NCBI GenBank assembly: GCA_036373915.1
Contig: DASUUU010000087.1
Span: 1-21,050, forward strand
DNA: 21,050 nucleotides
Source of the DNA: JASLBX01 sp036373915
GTDB taxonomy: Bacteria > Actinomycetota > Actinomycetes > Jiangellales > Jiangellaceae
Reading direction: 5' to 3'
Below are positions 1 to 7,229 of this stretch, piece after piece. Made by a program: the position numbers and the translations under genes. Below the pieces are notes generated by a model. The model was not told the DNA's origin, did not search any database, and saw only the letters and a list, made by a program, of their open reading frames with translations. Positions within the stretch are counted from its first letter, which is position 1, and each line of letters begins with the position of its first letter.

Positions 1-108
1 GGCCTCGACCAGCTCGATGACCCGGTCCGCCGACTGGGACAGCGGGGACGCCGACGCGACCAGCGGGTTGCGCAGCGACCGCCCGAGGTAGGTAGTAGCG
101 AGGTCCAT
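1..108 (-). CDS. dihydroorotate dehydrogenase-like protein, 5' end only (partial)
   Basis: Only the first 36 codons lie in the window; the gene continues past the left edge. The peptide begins MDLATTYLGRSLRNPLVASA and continues SPLSQSADRVIELVEA. This matches the amino terminus of the FMN-dependent dihydroorotate dehydrogenase-like family, whose members typically start MDLxTxYLGLxLRNPLVxSASPL. These proteins share the PyrD barrel but are usually distinct from the pyrimidine-pathway enzyme. The ATG is supported by a perfect AGGAGG at 115-120, six bases upstream. The FMN-binding and catalytic parts are outside the window, so activity cannot be judged. Confidence 0.75.
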   Translation of the reverse strand, partial: MDLATTYLGRSLRNPLVASASPLSQSADRVIELVEA

Positions 109-784
109 GTCGTGCCTCCTCTTATCTTGACCATTGTCACCCGTTCGTCAGGTCGGTCTTCTGACCGCTCTACGACATCCCACGACGTCAGAGAGAAGGT
201 GGGTACCTGTGCGCCCGTGCCGGTGCCTTAGTGGTCGCCACTGGAGGAGGCGCAGGGGTTGGGCGGCGCTGGACCACCTGACAGCCAACCCCGCCGTCAT
301 GGTGCAGCAGGACAACGTCGCAGGTGATCCCTAGGGCCGCGCCGACCGTTGCCGCCCCGGATCGCCACCGCTCGGGCGCTGGTCGAGCCCGTCGGACGTC
401 CAGCCTCCACCCTGGATTGTTCAGCGTCTCCATCGCGAAGATCCGGAATGCAGGACTGCACAAGAAGCAGATTCACGGGAACGGCCGGCCGGTCCGAACG
501 CACGACACTGTCGAGTTCGGAAACGCCTTTGATCATCGAGCCACAATTCTTCGACGCCGCCTTCAGGAGAGCGGGTGGACGGCATGGAACACGGTTCCGA
601 CTGGGGTGTCGCTCAACTCGCGTATCAGCGGGAAGGCGCGGCTGTACCGCCCGCAGCACTAGTGACACGCGAACTGCGGCGGTAGCGGACGCTATGCCGC
701 CCGACCGCATCGCGGCCATGTCCGTGCGGTTCGCCTCGCTTCCCTGGACTATCGGCGAAGGAATCCGAAAGCCGGCGATTGCGC
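109..784. other. gene-poor stretch with no recognisable gene
   Basis: About 675 bases between the dihydroorotate dehydrogenase-like gene and a small membrane-protein gene. Overlapping open frames of 60-170 codons exist on both strands, but none has a credible ribosome binding site plus a recognisable fold, and their compositions look like G+C-rich shadow frames. The first ~60 bases should hold the promoter of the leftward dehydrogenase-like gene; I see no clear -10/-35 pair. Decayed coding sequence is possible, because the neighbouring region contains a broken gene and a gene fragment, but I could not identify a parent family. Confidence 0.5.
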
Positions 785-943
785 TTACACGCCGCCCCCG
801 CCGCCGTGGGTCGTCTCATTGCTACGCGGCGTTTCGATGCCGTGGTACCGCATAACACGGGCACGACTGCGGGCGAGGTAGACGAAGGTGGCAATAAGGG
901 CCGCGCCTACCACGAATAGGCCGAGCCAAAGTCCGAGCCTCAT
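785..943 (-). CDS. small single-pass membrane protein, 52 aa, unknown function
   Basis: The ATG at 941-943 is preceded by a perfect AAGGAGG (949-955) with five bases between, so the 52-codon frame is the likely gene rather than the longer open frame that encloses it. The peptide begins MRLGLWLGLFVVGAALIATF, a single hydrophobic helix of about 20 residues. It is followed by a basic patch (ARSRARVMR) and a short polar, glycine-rich tail ending HGGGGGV. That predicts a one-pass membrane protein whose basic side faces the cytoplasm. I recognise no family. A hairpin lies just upstream at 964-985. Function unknown. Confidence 0.55.
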   Translation of the reverse strand: MRLGLWLGLFVVGAALIATFVYLARSRARVMRYHGIETPRSNETTHGGGGGV

Positions 944-963
944 AGCGGCCTCCTTGGTCCCGG

Positions 964-985
964 GCTGGGTGGGACCCCGCCCAGC
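964..985 (-). terminator. 9-bp stem hairpin between the VOC gene and the small membrane gene
   Basis: GCTGGGTGG (964-972) pairs with CCGCCCAGC (977-985), with one G-U wobble and the four-base loop GACC. It lies downstream of the leftward VOC gene and a few bases before the AAGGAGG of the small membrane gene. It could terminate VOC transcription or act as a 5' leader structure for the small gene. No U-tract follows on the - strand. Confidence 0.35.
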
Positions 986-1185
986 ATCAATGGTACTTCC
1001 GCGTATCCGATCTTCGGCGGGCCGGGCGATCACGTGCGCAATCCGGATGAGCGCGCACATCGGCACGCCAGGAAGTTTGAGCGCGTCAACACGTGCGTCT
1101 TTGCGTCGCCAGTCGGCCATGCTCAACGCGGCAAATGGGTGCATCGCTGCAACCGCAGTGATGCTGGCCCGCACCTCTGGATGGG

Positions 1186-1605
1186 TTAGCCGCGGACGCC
1201 GGTCGATTGGCCTACCTCGATCAGGTGGCCGTCCGGGTCACGCATGTAACAGCGGATCTCGGCGCCTCGATCCTGCGGTTCGGTTAGGAACTCCGCTCCC
1301 GCTGCTCGCCACTGCTGATAGACCGATGCGATGTCCGCGACTCGGATGTTGAGGAATGCGCTGGTGCGGTGCGGGTCGGGCGGGGTCTCCAGCGTTATGT
1401 CGGGCTTGTCCTCGGTCGGGCCGCCGCCGACATTGAGGATGATCCAAGAGTTGGCGACCTTCATGATCACCGGGTCTCGCTCGAGTACCGTCTTGGCGCC
1501 GAGCACCTGCTCGTACCATCGCCGCGACCGATCCTGATCTGCGACCACGAGGAAGTGGGTAAGAACGAAGCCCTCACTGGGGGCAGGAAAGTCCATGTCC
1601 GCCAT
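1186..1605 (-). CDS. VOC (glyoxalase/bleomycin-resistance fold) family protein
   Basis: A 139-residue protein with one vicinal-oxygen-chelate module pair: an N-terminal half beginning LTHFLVVADQDRSRRWYEQV, then FLNIRVADIASVYQQWRAAGAEF, and the characteristic ending RDPDGHLIEVGQ. Members bind a divalent metal and act as dioxygenases, isomerases, conjugating enzymes or antibiotic-binding proteins; the substrate cannot be read from sequence. Candidate metal ligands include the His near residue 17 and the Glu in HLIEVG. The ATG at 1603-1605 has GGAGGT at 1613-1618, seven bases upstream. It stands alone on the - strand. Family sure, function not. Confidence 0.88.
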   Translation of the reverse strand: MADMDFPAPSEGFVLTHFLVVADQDRSRRWYEQVLGAKTVLERDPVIMKVANSWIILNVGGGPTEDKPDITLETPPDPHRTSAFLNIRVADIASVYQQWRAAGAEFLTEPQDRGAEIRCYMRDPDGHLIEVGQSTGVRG

Positions 1606-1973
1606 GCTCTACACCTCCACGGTGCTCGACTCGGGCTGCGGCCTCAGGTGCGGCTTCGAGACTACGCCCGCCGAGACAGGTAAGGCGACGGTAGTGCCCA
1701 TTCCGGACAAGAGCCTCCCGGACCAGAGCCGGCATCAGACGGCACAACCGCATCTGCGGCATGACAACGCGCCTCTCACGTCGCTACCGCCAGGTAAATA
1801 CTGGTACTGACGGGCCGTGGTGTCGGTGACCTGTTTGCGGGACTTGCTGACGAGCTTGGCGAGCGTGCCACCCCGCGAGTCGAGAAGCCGCGGCACGAGA
1901 GCGTGCTTCCAGGCCGCTGGCCGGACAAGCTCGCCCGGAACATGGCGTATCCAGCCGCCCCACCCGAACGCTG
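1606..1973. other. 367-base stretch without a recognised gene
   Basis: Between the VOC gene and the true stop of the broken HEAT-repeat gene. Leftward open frames cross it (the frameshifted read-through of the HEAT gene, a frame ending at 1735, and a 62-codon frame ending at 1574), but none resembles a known family. The bases next to 1605 supply the VOC ribosome binding site. The rest may be the VOC promoter plus decayed sequence; no clear promoter is visible. Confidence 0.45.
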
Positions 1974-2671
1974 TCAGAGGAGTCTGGCGAGCCGGGCCTT
2001 CTTGCTGTTCGCGCGGACGATCCACATAACATCGGGATCCGAGCAATCGGACAGCTCGCGGAATGCGGACAGCCCACGATCAGGGTAGGCAGCCACAGCA
2101 ACGCTCCAGCAGTAGCCGAGGCCTTTGCGCAGTGCGCGCACTCCGGATCGTGGCGCTCGCCTGCTGGCCGATCCGCCAACCTCCTCGTGATGCGATTGCA
2201 GACTGCGATAGCGACCGTCGCGGCCTCGGGCGTGCTCAACAACCGGGGCTCACAGACGCCCGCGGCAGCCGCTCGCTGGACTAACGGATCCGAGTCGTCA
2301 GCCCATTCGGTGACCACGTCCAGCAGGCGCCGGACATCGCGGTCACCAAGACGTTGGAGCGCCATCGCCACGGCCTCTCGCACCCGCCAGCGCTCATCCA
2401 CGGCGTACGTGTACAGGCGCTGCTCCACCGCGCGTCCCGCCCCCTCCGCCAGCAGCCGGCCGAGGCCAACAACCCCGCAGAACACGAGGTACTCATCGCC
2501 AGTGGCGATAAGCGCGTCCAGAAATTCGGGATCAGCTTCCTCTGCCACGGCCTGAGCGAGTTCGATGTTGCCACGGGGCCCCGGCAGACCTGAATGCGCC
2601 GCCAGGTACGTCGGCCACTTCGACCTCGCCAGGGCACGGAGCGCCGCACGGTACCCGTCCACGCGACCCAC
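1974..2671 (-). pseudogene. HEAT-repeat domain protein, broken by a single-base frameshift
   Basis: The N-terminal part (about 177 codons from a GTG at 2669-2671) has the actinobacterial HEAT-repeat type: YLAAHSGLPGPRGNIELAQ, then EYLVFCGVVGLGRLLAEG, WRVREAVAMALQRLGD and DPLVQRAAAAGVCEPRLL. At about 2141 the frame slips. The continuing frame goes nonsensical, while another - strand frame encodes a family-like C-terminus, VRALRKGLGYCWSVAVAAYP, then SDPDVMWIVRANSKKARLARLL and a TGA at 1974-1976. Restoring one G in the GGAGTG at 2139-2144 gives an uninterrupted protein of about 232 residues. This is either a real loss-of-function frameshift or a sequencing error. Such proteins are presumed scaffolds or protein-binding modules. 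The start is uncertain because no strong Shine-Dalgarno is visible. Confidence 0.72.
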
Positions 2672-2697
2672 GACCGGATGCTACGCGGACCGGGGCG

Positions 2698-2850
2698 CGC
2701 GCACTCGATGACGAGGCTCACCGTCAAGATCCGCACATCCAGGTGGCTGTGGTGGCCTGGCTCGGCTACGACACACCCGACCTGGTCAGCCTCGATGCAC
2801 TCACGACCAGCACCGCGGAGAACGCCCGCCGAGACCGCTGTCGCACCGCG
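2698..2850 (+). pseudogene. probable remnant of a DUF1023 alpha/beta-hydrolase
   Basis: One + strand frame reads ALDDEAHRQDPHIQVAVVAW followed by LGYDTPDLVSLDALTTSTAE. The VAVVAWLGYDTPDL core is the signature stretch of DUF1023 (Abhydrolase_8) proteins, which normally continue to a GHSYGS nucleophile motif. Here the similarity stops after about 45 residues. There is no upstream start with a ribosome binding site, and no GHSYG appears before the tRNA. I read it as a gene fragment left by decay or recombination. The short length keeps confidence moderate. Confidence 0.45.
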
Positions 2851-2910
2851 CATACGGTGGCCCGCCGTCCCAAAACGATAAACCTCACGGCCAGATCGCC
2901 GTCTGCCGGG

Positions 2911-2945
2911 AGTTTCGTCAACGTGAACCGGATAGTTTCGTCAAC
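2911..2945. repeat. pair of 12-bp direct repeats next to the tRNA-Leu 3' end
   Basis: AGTTTCGTCAAC occurs at 2911-2922 and again, identical, at 2934-2945. The start-to-start distance is 23 bp, close to two helical turns. The second copy ends 17 bp from the 3' end of tRNA-Leu. On the - strand each copy reads GTTGACGAAACT and so contains a TTGACG that could serve as a -35. The pair could be a tandem operator or a leftover of recombination at the tRNA. Confidence 0.5.
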
Positions 2946-2962
2946 CATCCTTTGAGTTTGAG

Positions 2963-3046
2963 TGCGCGAGGGGGGAGTTGAACCCCCACGTCCTTGCGGA
3001 CACACGGACCTGAACCGTGCGCGTCTGCCTGTTCCGCCACTCGCGC
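2963..3046 (-). tRNA. tRNA-Leu(CAG)
   Basis: An 84-nt class II tRNA on the - strand. The acceptor stem GCGCGAG (3040-3046) pairs with CTCGCGC (2964-2970), followed by discriminator A at 2963; CCA is not encoded. The anticodon stem CACGG/CCGTG encloses the loop TTCAGGT, with anticodon CAG at 3010-3012. A variable arm (GTCC GCAA GGAC type) and the T arm GGGGGTTCAACTCCCCC follow. The long variable arm and CAG anticodon identify leucine. It transcribes away from the fhaA operon, so the 190 bases between 3047 and 3236 are a divergent control region. Confidence 0.95.
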
Positions 3047-3236
3047 GTGCCGACGCCTGCACGGCGTAGCCGAATTAGGTTAACACGCTGGGGAACGTAC
3101 TCTGACCACCGAACCCGCGCCGCACATATCCCCGACTGGCACGTCACCTGGTTAACATCGGTGCGGACGCCGACGGGCAGGTACACGGAACTCGCGGCGG
3201 GTACCGGACGTGGAACGAGATGGAAGGGAGCTGGCC

Positions 3237-3956
3237 ATGAGCGTATTGCGGCGCTTCGAGGCGCGCCTCGAAGGCATGGTGACCGGCGCCTTCAGCAAGG
3301 CGTTCCGCGCCGAGGTTCAGCCCGTCGAGATCGCTGCGGCCTTGCAGCGAGAGCTCGACAACAACGCTCAGATAGTCACCCGCGAAAGATCCCTCGTCCC
3401 GAACGATTTCGTTATCGAGCTCGGCGGCCACGACTACGGCCGGCTCGCGCCATATACCGGCACGCTGGCCCATGAGCTCGTCGACCTGGTGCGCGAACAT
3501 GCCGAACTACAGCGGTTCGCCTTCACCGGCCCCATCCACGTCGCCTTCGAGCAGCACGACGACCTGGGCACCGGCCAGTTCCGAGTGCGTAGCCAGGTCA
3601 AGGCCGGGGTCGACCGTGGGGGTTCGTACGTCCCGACCGGGAACACCGAGCGCAACGCCGCCGCGTACCTGGTGATCAACGGCACCCAGCATCCTGTGCT
3701 CCCGCCCGGGCTGGTGCTCGGCCGCGGAAGCGAATGCGACGTGCGGATCGAGGATCCCGGCATTTCCCGTCGCCACGCCGAGATTCGGGTGCAAGGCTCC
3801 GGCCCGGACTCGCAGCTTATGGTGGTCGATCTCGGCTCGACAAACGGCACGGTGGTGGACGGAGTGCGGGCGGCCCAGGCACCGCTTGCCGACGGATCCC
3901 GTATTGTGCTCGGTTCAACCGTTGTGGACGTTCATCGACGGGCGCCGAGGCGCTGA
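3237..3956 (+). CDS. fhaA: FhaA: DUF3662 plus FHA domain signalling protein
   Basis: A 239-residue cytoplasmic protein. Residues 1-120 form the FhaA N-terminal domain (DUF3662), beginning MSVLRRFEARLEGMVTGAFS with the typical VEIAAALQRELDN. A short linker leads to a C-terminal FHA domain (about 140-236) with the phosphothreonine-binding elements LGRGSECDVRI, SRRHAEI and LGSTNGT. In mycobacteria FhaA is a PknB substrate that binds the phosphorylated MviN/MurJ pseudokinase domain and restrains peptidoglycan synthesis. The linker here is much shorter than in the mycobacterial protein (about 530 aa). I place the start at ATG 3237, six bases after GGAAGGGAG (3222-3230), rather than an in-frame GTG at 3210. 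First gene of the operon; GTTAAC occurs twice upstream (3079, 3151), but no convincing -10/-35 pair is seen. Confidence 0.93.
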   Translation: MSVLRRFEARLEGMVTGAFSKAFRAEVQPVEIAAALQRELDNNAQIVTRERSLVPNDFVIELGGHDYGRLAPYTGTLAHELVDLVREHAELQRFAFTGPIHVAFEQHDDLGTGQFRVRSQVKAGVDRGGSYVPTGNTERNAAAYLVINGTQHPVLPPGLVLGRGSECDVRIEDPGISRRHAEIRVQGSGPDSQLMVVDLGSTNGTVVDGVRAAQAPLADGSRIVLGSTVVDVHRRAPRR

Positions 3957-4002
3957 GGCAGGTCCGCGATCTGGTGAGCAAGCGCATGTTTGGGGTGAAC
4001 CG

Positions 4003-4458
4003 GTGTCCGAGCTGACGCTTACGGTCATCAAGCTTGGCTTCCTCGCCATGCTCTGGCTGCTGGTGATCTCGGCGACCTCAGCGATGCGAGCCGATCTGTT
4101 CGGTGTCCGGCCGGCCAAGCCCGCAACACCGCAGCGGACGGGAAACAAGTCGAGGACCAGCCGGGGAGCGCCGAGCAGAGTCGTCATCATCGACGGCCCG
4201 GACCGGGGCCGCTCCGTTCCCCTGACCGGAGCCCCGGTGACGTTCGGCCGGGGCAGCGAGTGCACCGTTCCACTGTCCGATGAATACGTGTCCACCCAGC
4301 ATGCCCGGCTGCTGTACCACGACGGCCTGTGGTACGCCGAAGACCTCGGCTCGACGAACGGAACCTACCTGGGCAACGAGCGTCTTACCCGCAGTATCCA
4401 AGTCGGCGCGCGGACTCGGATTCGGCTCGGCAAGACCGTGCTCGAACTCCGGAAGTAG
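4003..4458 (+). CDS. fhaB: FhaB (FipA): membrane-anchored FHA protein
   Basis: A 151-residue protein starting at GTG 4003 (VSELTLTVIKLGFLAMLWLL). This matches the length and N-terminal membrane helix (residues 5-24) of mycobacterial FhaB/FipA (about 155 aa). The frame is open further upstream into the 3' end of fhaA, but that extension has no family resemblance. After a basic linker, the FHA domain (about 60-151) shows VTFGRGSECTVPL, STQHARL and LGSTNGTYLGNERL, so the phosphothreonine-binding residues are present. In mycobacteria FipA links FtsZ and FtsQ under PknA control. It lies 46 bp after fhaA and is followed three bases later by pstP. Confidence 0.93.
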   Translation: MSELTLTVIKLGFLAMLWLLVISATSAMRADLFGVRPAKPATPQRTGNKSRTSRGAPSRVVIIDGPDRGRSVPLTGAPVTFGRGSECTVPLSDEYVSTQHARLLYHDGLWYAEDLGSTNGTYLGNERLTRSIQVGARTRIRLGKTVLELRK

Positions 4459-4461
4459 GTC

Positions 4462-5871
4462 GTGATGCCCTTGATCCTCCGCTCGGTGGCTCGCTCGGAC
4501 GTTGGTCTCGTCCGCGAGGGCAACGAGGATTCCGGCTACGCCGGGCCACGGCTGCTCGCGGTCGCTGACGGGATGGGCGGGCATGCGGCCGGAGAGGTTG
4601 CGAGCTCGGCCACCATCGACGAGTTGCTCCATGTCGAGAACGGCGTCGGTGAATCGGACGCGCTCGACTCCCTGAACGCCGCAGTCGTCGCCGCCAACGA
4701 CCGAATCCGGCGGTTGGTGCTCGACGACCCACGCCGCGAGGGGATGGGCACTACCCTTACCGCCCTGCTGTGGACGGGTACGGACATCCGGGTCGCCCAC
4801 ATCGGCGACTCCCGCGCGTACCTGCTGCGCAACGGCGAGCTGCGCCAACTCACCCACGACCACACGTTCGTCCAGACCCTCGTCGACGAAGGCCGGATCT
4901 CGGCCGAAGAAGCGAACATCCACCCCGCCCGCTCGCTCATCCTCAAGGCATTGGACGGCAAACCGGATCCGGAACCCGATCTGGACATTCTGGAGGTCGT
5001 GCCCGGCGACCGCTTTCTGCTGTGCAGCGACGGGTTGTCCGGCGTGGTCAGCAACGACACGCTACGTGACACGCTGATCAACCAGCGCGACCTGAGTCGG
5101 GCCGCCGACGAGCTGGTCCAGTTGGCCTTTCGTGGCGGAGCACCGGATAACGTCACGGTCGTCGTGGCGGACGTCGTCGAGACTGCGAACCCGCCGTCGT
5201 CGGACGACACGGCTGAGGCTTACCTGGTTGGCGCAGCCTCCGGCGAGGACGGCCCGCCCGCACGGACCGAACGTCGCCGGCTGTCCAACGGGGTTCGCAG
5301 CCTGCTCGGCTCATCGGGCGCGGCAAGCGAGCCCGAGGCCGATCCGGAGCAGCTTCGATACGCGCCGCAGCCTCCCCGCCGGTTCCGCTGGTTGCGCCGG
5401 CTTGCCATCGTGGCGGTCGTGGCCGGCTTGGTGTGGGGCGGCGCCAGGGTCGCCGAGGACTGGCTGCGGACCCAGTTCTACGTAGGCGAGCTGTCCGGTC
5501 AGGTGGCGATCTTCCGCGGTGTCAGCCAGGAGATCGGGCCGATAACCCTGTCCCAAGCGCACGAGCCGGCCGACGGCTTGCCCGTGAGTGCGCTTCCGGA
5601 CGTTTACCGCGAGCAGGTCTCCAACACGATCACCGCGGAGAACTACAGCGACGCGAGAGGAATCGTCGAGAACCTGCGCAGTGCTGCATGCGCCATCCAC
5701 GCCGTCCAGCAACAGCCCGCGACTGCGCCGCAGACCACGACAAGCGACCCAGCGGACGACGCAGCGGCCACCGAGGAGCCGGCCGCACCAACCAGCCCGA
5801 CACCCACGTCAACACCATCGCCAACGCCCCCGCCCGGGTATCCCGGCCTCGAATGCCCGGAGGAATCGTGA
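4462..5871 (+). CDS. pstP: PstP: PP2C-type Ser/Thr protein phosphatase
   Basis: The sole PP2C phosphatase expected to oppose PknA and PknB. Catalytic domain (about 1-240) with the metal-binding signatures REGNEDS, VADGMGGHAAGE, GTTLTALLW, HIGDSRAYLLRNGELRQLTH, LCSDGLSGVVS and APDNVTVVVADV. A basic juxtamembrane region (RRFRWLRRL) precedes one membrane helix near residues 312-330. An extracytoplasmic domain of about 100 residues follows, then a Pro/Thr-rich tail ending GYPGLECPEES. At 469 aa it is slightly shorter than mycobacterial PstP (514). GTG 4462 and ATG 4465 are both possible starts; GGAAG at 4451-4455 serves either. Its TGA overlaps the rodA GTG by four bases, implying translational coupling. 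Confidence 0.95.
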   Translation: MMPLILRSVARSDVGLVREGNEDSGYAGPRLLAVADGMGGHAAGEVASSATIDELLHVENGVGESDALDSLNAAVVAANDRIRRLVLDDPRREGMGTTLTALLWTGTDIRVAHIGDSRAYLLRNGELRQLTHDHTFVQTLVDEGRISAEEANIHPARSLILKALDGKPDPEPDLDILEVVPGDRFLLCSDGLSGVVSNDTLRDTLINQRDLSRAADELVQLAFRGGAPDNVTVVVADVVETANPPSSDDTAEAYLVGAASGEDGPPARTERRRLSNGVRSLLGSSGAASEPEADPEQLRYAPQPPRRFRWLRRLAIVAVVAGLVWGGARVAEDWLRTQFYVGELSGQVAIFRGVSQEIGPITLSQAHEPADGLPVSALPDVYREQVSNTITAENYSDARGIVENLRSAACAIHAVQQQPATAPQTTTSDPADDAAATEEPAAPTSPTPTSTPSPTPPPGYPGLECPEES

Positions 5872-7229
5872 CCGGAGACAACACGTTGGTTCCCCGGCGC
5901 GGGCGAGGCACCGAACTCGCCTTGCTGATCCTTGCCATCGGGATCGCGACGGCTGCTTACGTGTCGGTCGACCTGGGCGAGAACGGCACCGTGCCGGCCA
6001 ACGCGGTGGCGTACATGACCGGGTTGCTGGTCCTTACCGGAATCGCACACGTCATCATCCGCCGGTTCGCACCGTACGCCGACCCGCTTATCCTGCCGAT
6101 CGTCGTCACCTTGAACGGCCTGGGCCTGGCGATGATCCACCGGCTGGACCTGGCGGACGGCACGACGAACGCCGCCACCCAGCTGACCTGGATGGTCGTC
6201 GGCGTGCTTGGCTTCGTCGCGGTCGTCGTGCTGGTTCGCGACCACCGGATCCTGTCGCGATACACCTACACCGCTGCGTTGCTCGGCATCGTCTTGCTCA
6301 TGCTGCCGATGCTGCCGGTGATCGGTCACGAGGTGCGTGGGGCTCGCATCTGGATCCAGATCGGCTCCATGACGTTCCAGCCCGGCGAGGCCGCGAAGAT
6401 CGTGCTGATCATCGCCTTCGCCGGGTACCTGGTGCGGACCAAGGACGCTCTCGCGCTCGCCGGCCGCCGAGTGTTCGGTATCGACCTGCCGCGAGCCCGT
6501 GACCTGGGCCCGATCTTGGTGATGTGGTTCGCCGCCCTCGGCATCCTCGCCGTGCAGAACGACCTCGGGCCGTCTCTGCTGGTCTTCGGCATCTTCGTGC
6601 TGATGATCTATGTGGCCACCGAACGGATCTCGTGGATCGTGCTCGGCATCCTGCTTGCGGCCGTCGGCGGGCTCGCCGCCCGAACGCTGTTCGGGCACGT
6701 GCGAGCACGGGTAACCGCCTGGCTCGACCCGTTCTCCGATCCCGATCAGTTCGGGCAGATCATCCAGTCGCTGTACGGGCTCGCCTACGGCGGCATCACC
6801 GGGACGGGCCTGGGGCGCGGGCGACCCGACCTCGTCCCGTTCGCCGAGAGTGACTTCATCGCCTCCGCGCTGGGTGAGGAACTCGGTCTCACCGGACTGA
6901 TGGCGATAATCGTCCTGTACGCGATCCTGGTCTCCCGTGGTTTGAAGGCGTCGCTGGTGCTGCGCGATCCGTTCGGCAAGCTGCTGGCCATGGGCCTGGC
7001 AGCGGGTCTGATGCTCCAGGTCTTCATCGTCATCGGCGGAGTGACCAAGCTGATCCCGCTGACCGGGTTGACCACACCGTTTCTGTCGCTGGGCGGCTCG
7101 TCCCTCGTGATGAACTGGGTTCTTGTCGGACTGCTGATCCGCCTCTCGGACGCGGCCCGCCGGCCGGTACCGACAGCGCCACCACCGATGGTGGACGATG
7201 CGGCGACCCAGGTGGTGAGGCTGACGTGA
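5868..7229 (+). CDS. rodA: RodA: SEDS-family peptidoglycan glycosyltransferase
   Basis: A 453-residue polytopic protein of the FtsW/RodA/SpoVE family that polymerises lipid II glycan strands for elongation. Signature stretches are GARIWIQIGSMTFQPGEAAK, QNDLGPSLLVFGIFVLMIYV, ESDFIASALGEELGLTG and the C-terminal PLTGLTTPFLSLGGSSLVMN. Asp329 in ESDFIA sits where the essential SEDS aspartate lies in the TDFIF motif of RodA/FtsW. The start is GTG 5868, preceded by GGAGG at 5859-5863 and overlapping the pstP stop by four bases; the frame is open far upstream but that part is a shadow of pstP. It ends in a GTGA overlap with pbpA, its expected class B PBP partner. Confidence 0.95.
   Translation: MTGDNTLVPRRGRGTELALLILAIGIATAAYVSVDLGENGTVPANAVAYMTGLLVLTGIAHVIIRRFAPYADPLILPIVVTLNGLGLAMIHRLDLADGTTNAATQLTWMVVGVLGFVAVVVLVRDHRILSRYTYTAALLGIVLLMLPMLPVIGHEVRGARIWIQIGSMTFQPGEAAKIVLIIAFAGYLVRTKDALALAGRRVFGIDLPRARDLGPILVMWFAALGILAVQNDLGPSLLVFGIFVLMIYVATERISWIVLGILLAAVGGLAARTLFGHVRARVTAWLDPFSDPDQFGQIIQSLYGLAYGGITGTGLGRGRPDLVPFAESDFIASALGEELGLTGLMAIIVLYAILVSRGLKASLVLRDPFGKLLAMGLAAGLMLQVFIVIGGVTKLIPLTGLTTPFLSLGGSSLVMNWVLVGLLIRLSDAARRPVPTAPPPMVDDAATQVVRLT

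Noticed and set aside
297..719. 140-codon leftward frame in the gene-poor left region
   Set aside because: No ribosome binding site and no recognisable domain; competing frames of similar length exist on both strands.
1574..1762. Leftward 62-codon frame starting MPQMRLCRLM
   Set aside because: It overlaps the 5' end of the VOC gene in a different frame, has no strong Shine-Dalgarno and no family resemblance.
1735..2046. Leftward 103-codon frame
   Set aside because: Its first part overlaps the true C-terminus of the broken HEAT gene in another frame; the remainder matches nothing I know and lacks a ribosome binding site.
3077..3082. TAACCT as a -10 for tRNA-Leu on the - strand
   Set aside because: No matching -35 at 16-19 bp could be found, so I did not annotate it as a promoter.
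5433..5867. Upstream extension of rodA in the same frame
   Set aside because: It is Arg/Gly/Pro-rich shadow of pstP; family alignment, the GGAGG at 5859-5863 and the GTGA overlap all support 5868.
5643..6698. Long antisense open frame of 351 codons
   Set aside because: Composition (His/Gln/Asp/Arg-rich, no fold) is typical of the complement of a G+C-rich gene and it is fully covered by pstP and rodA.
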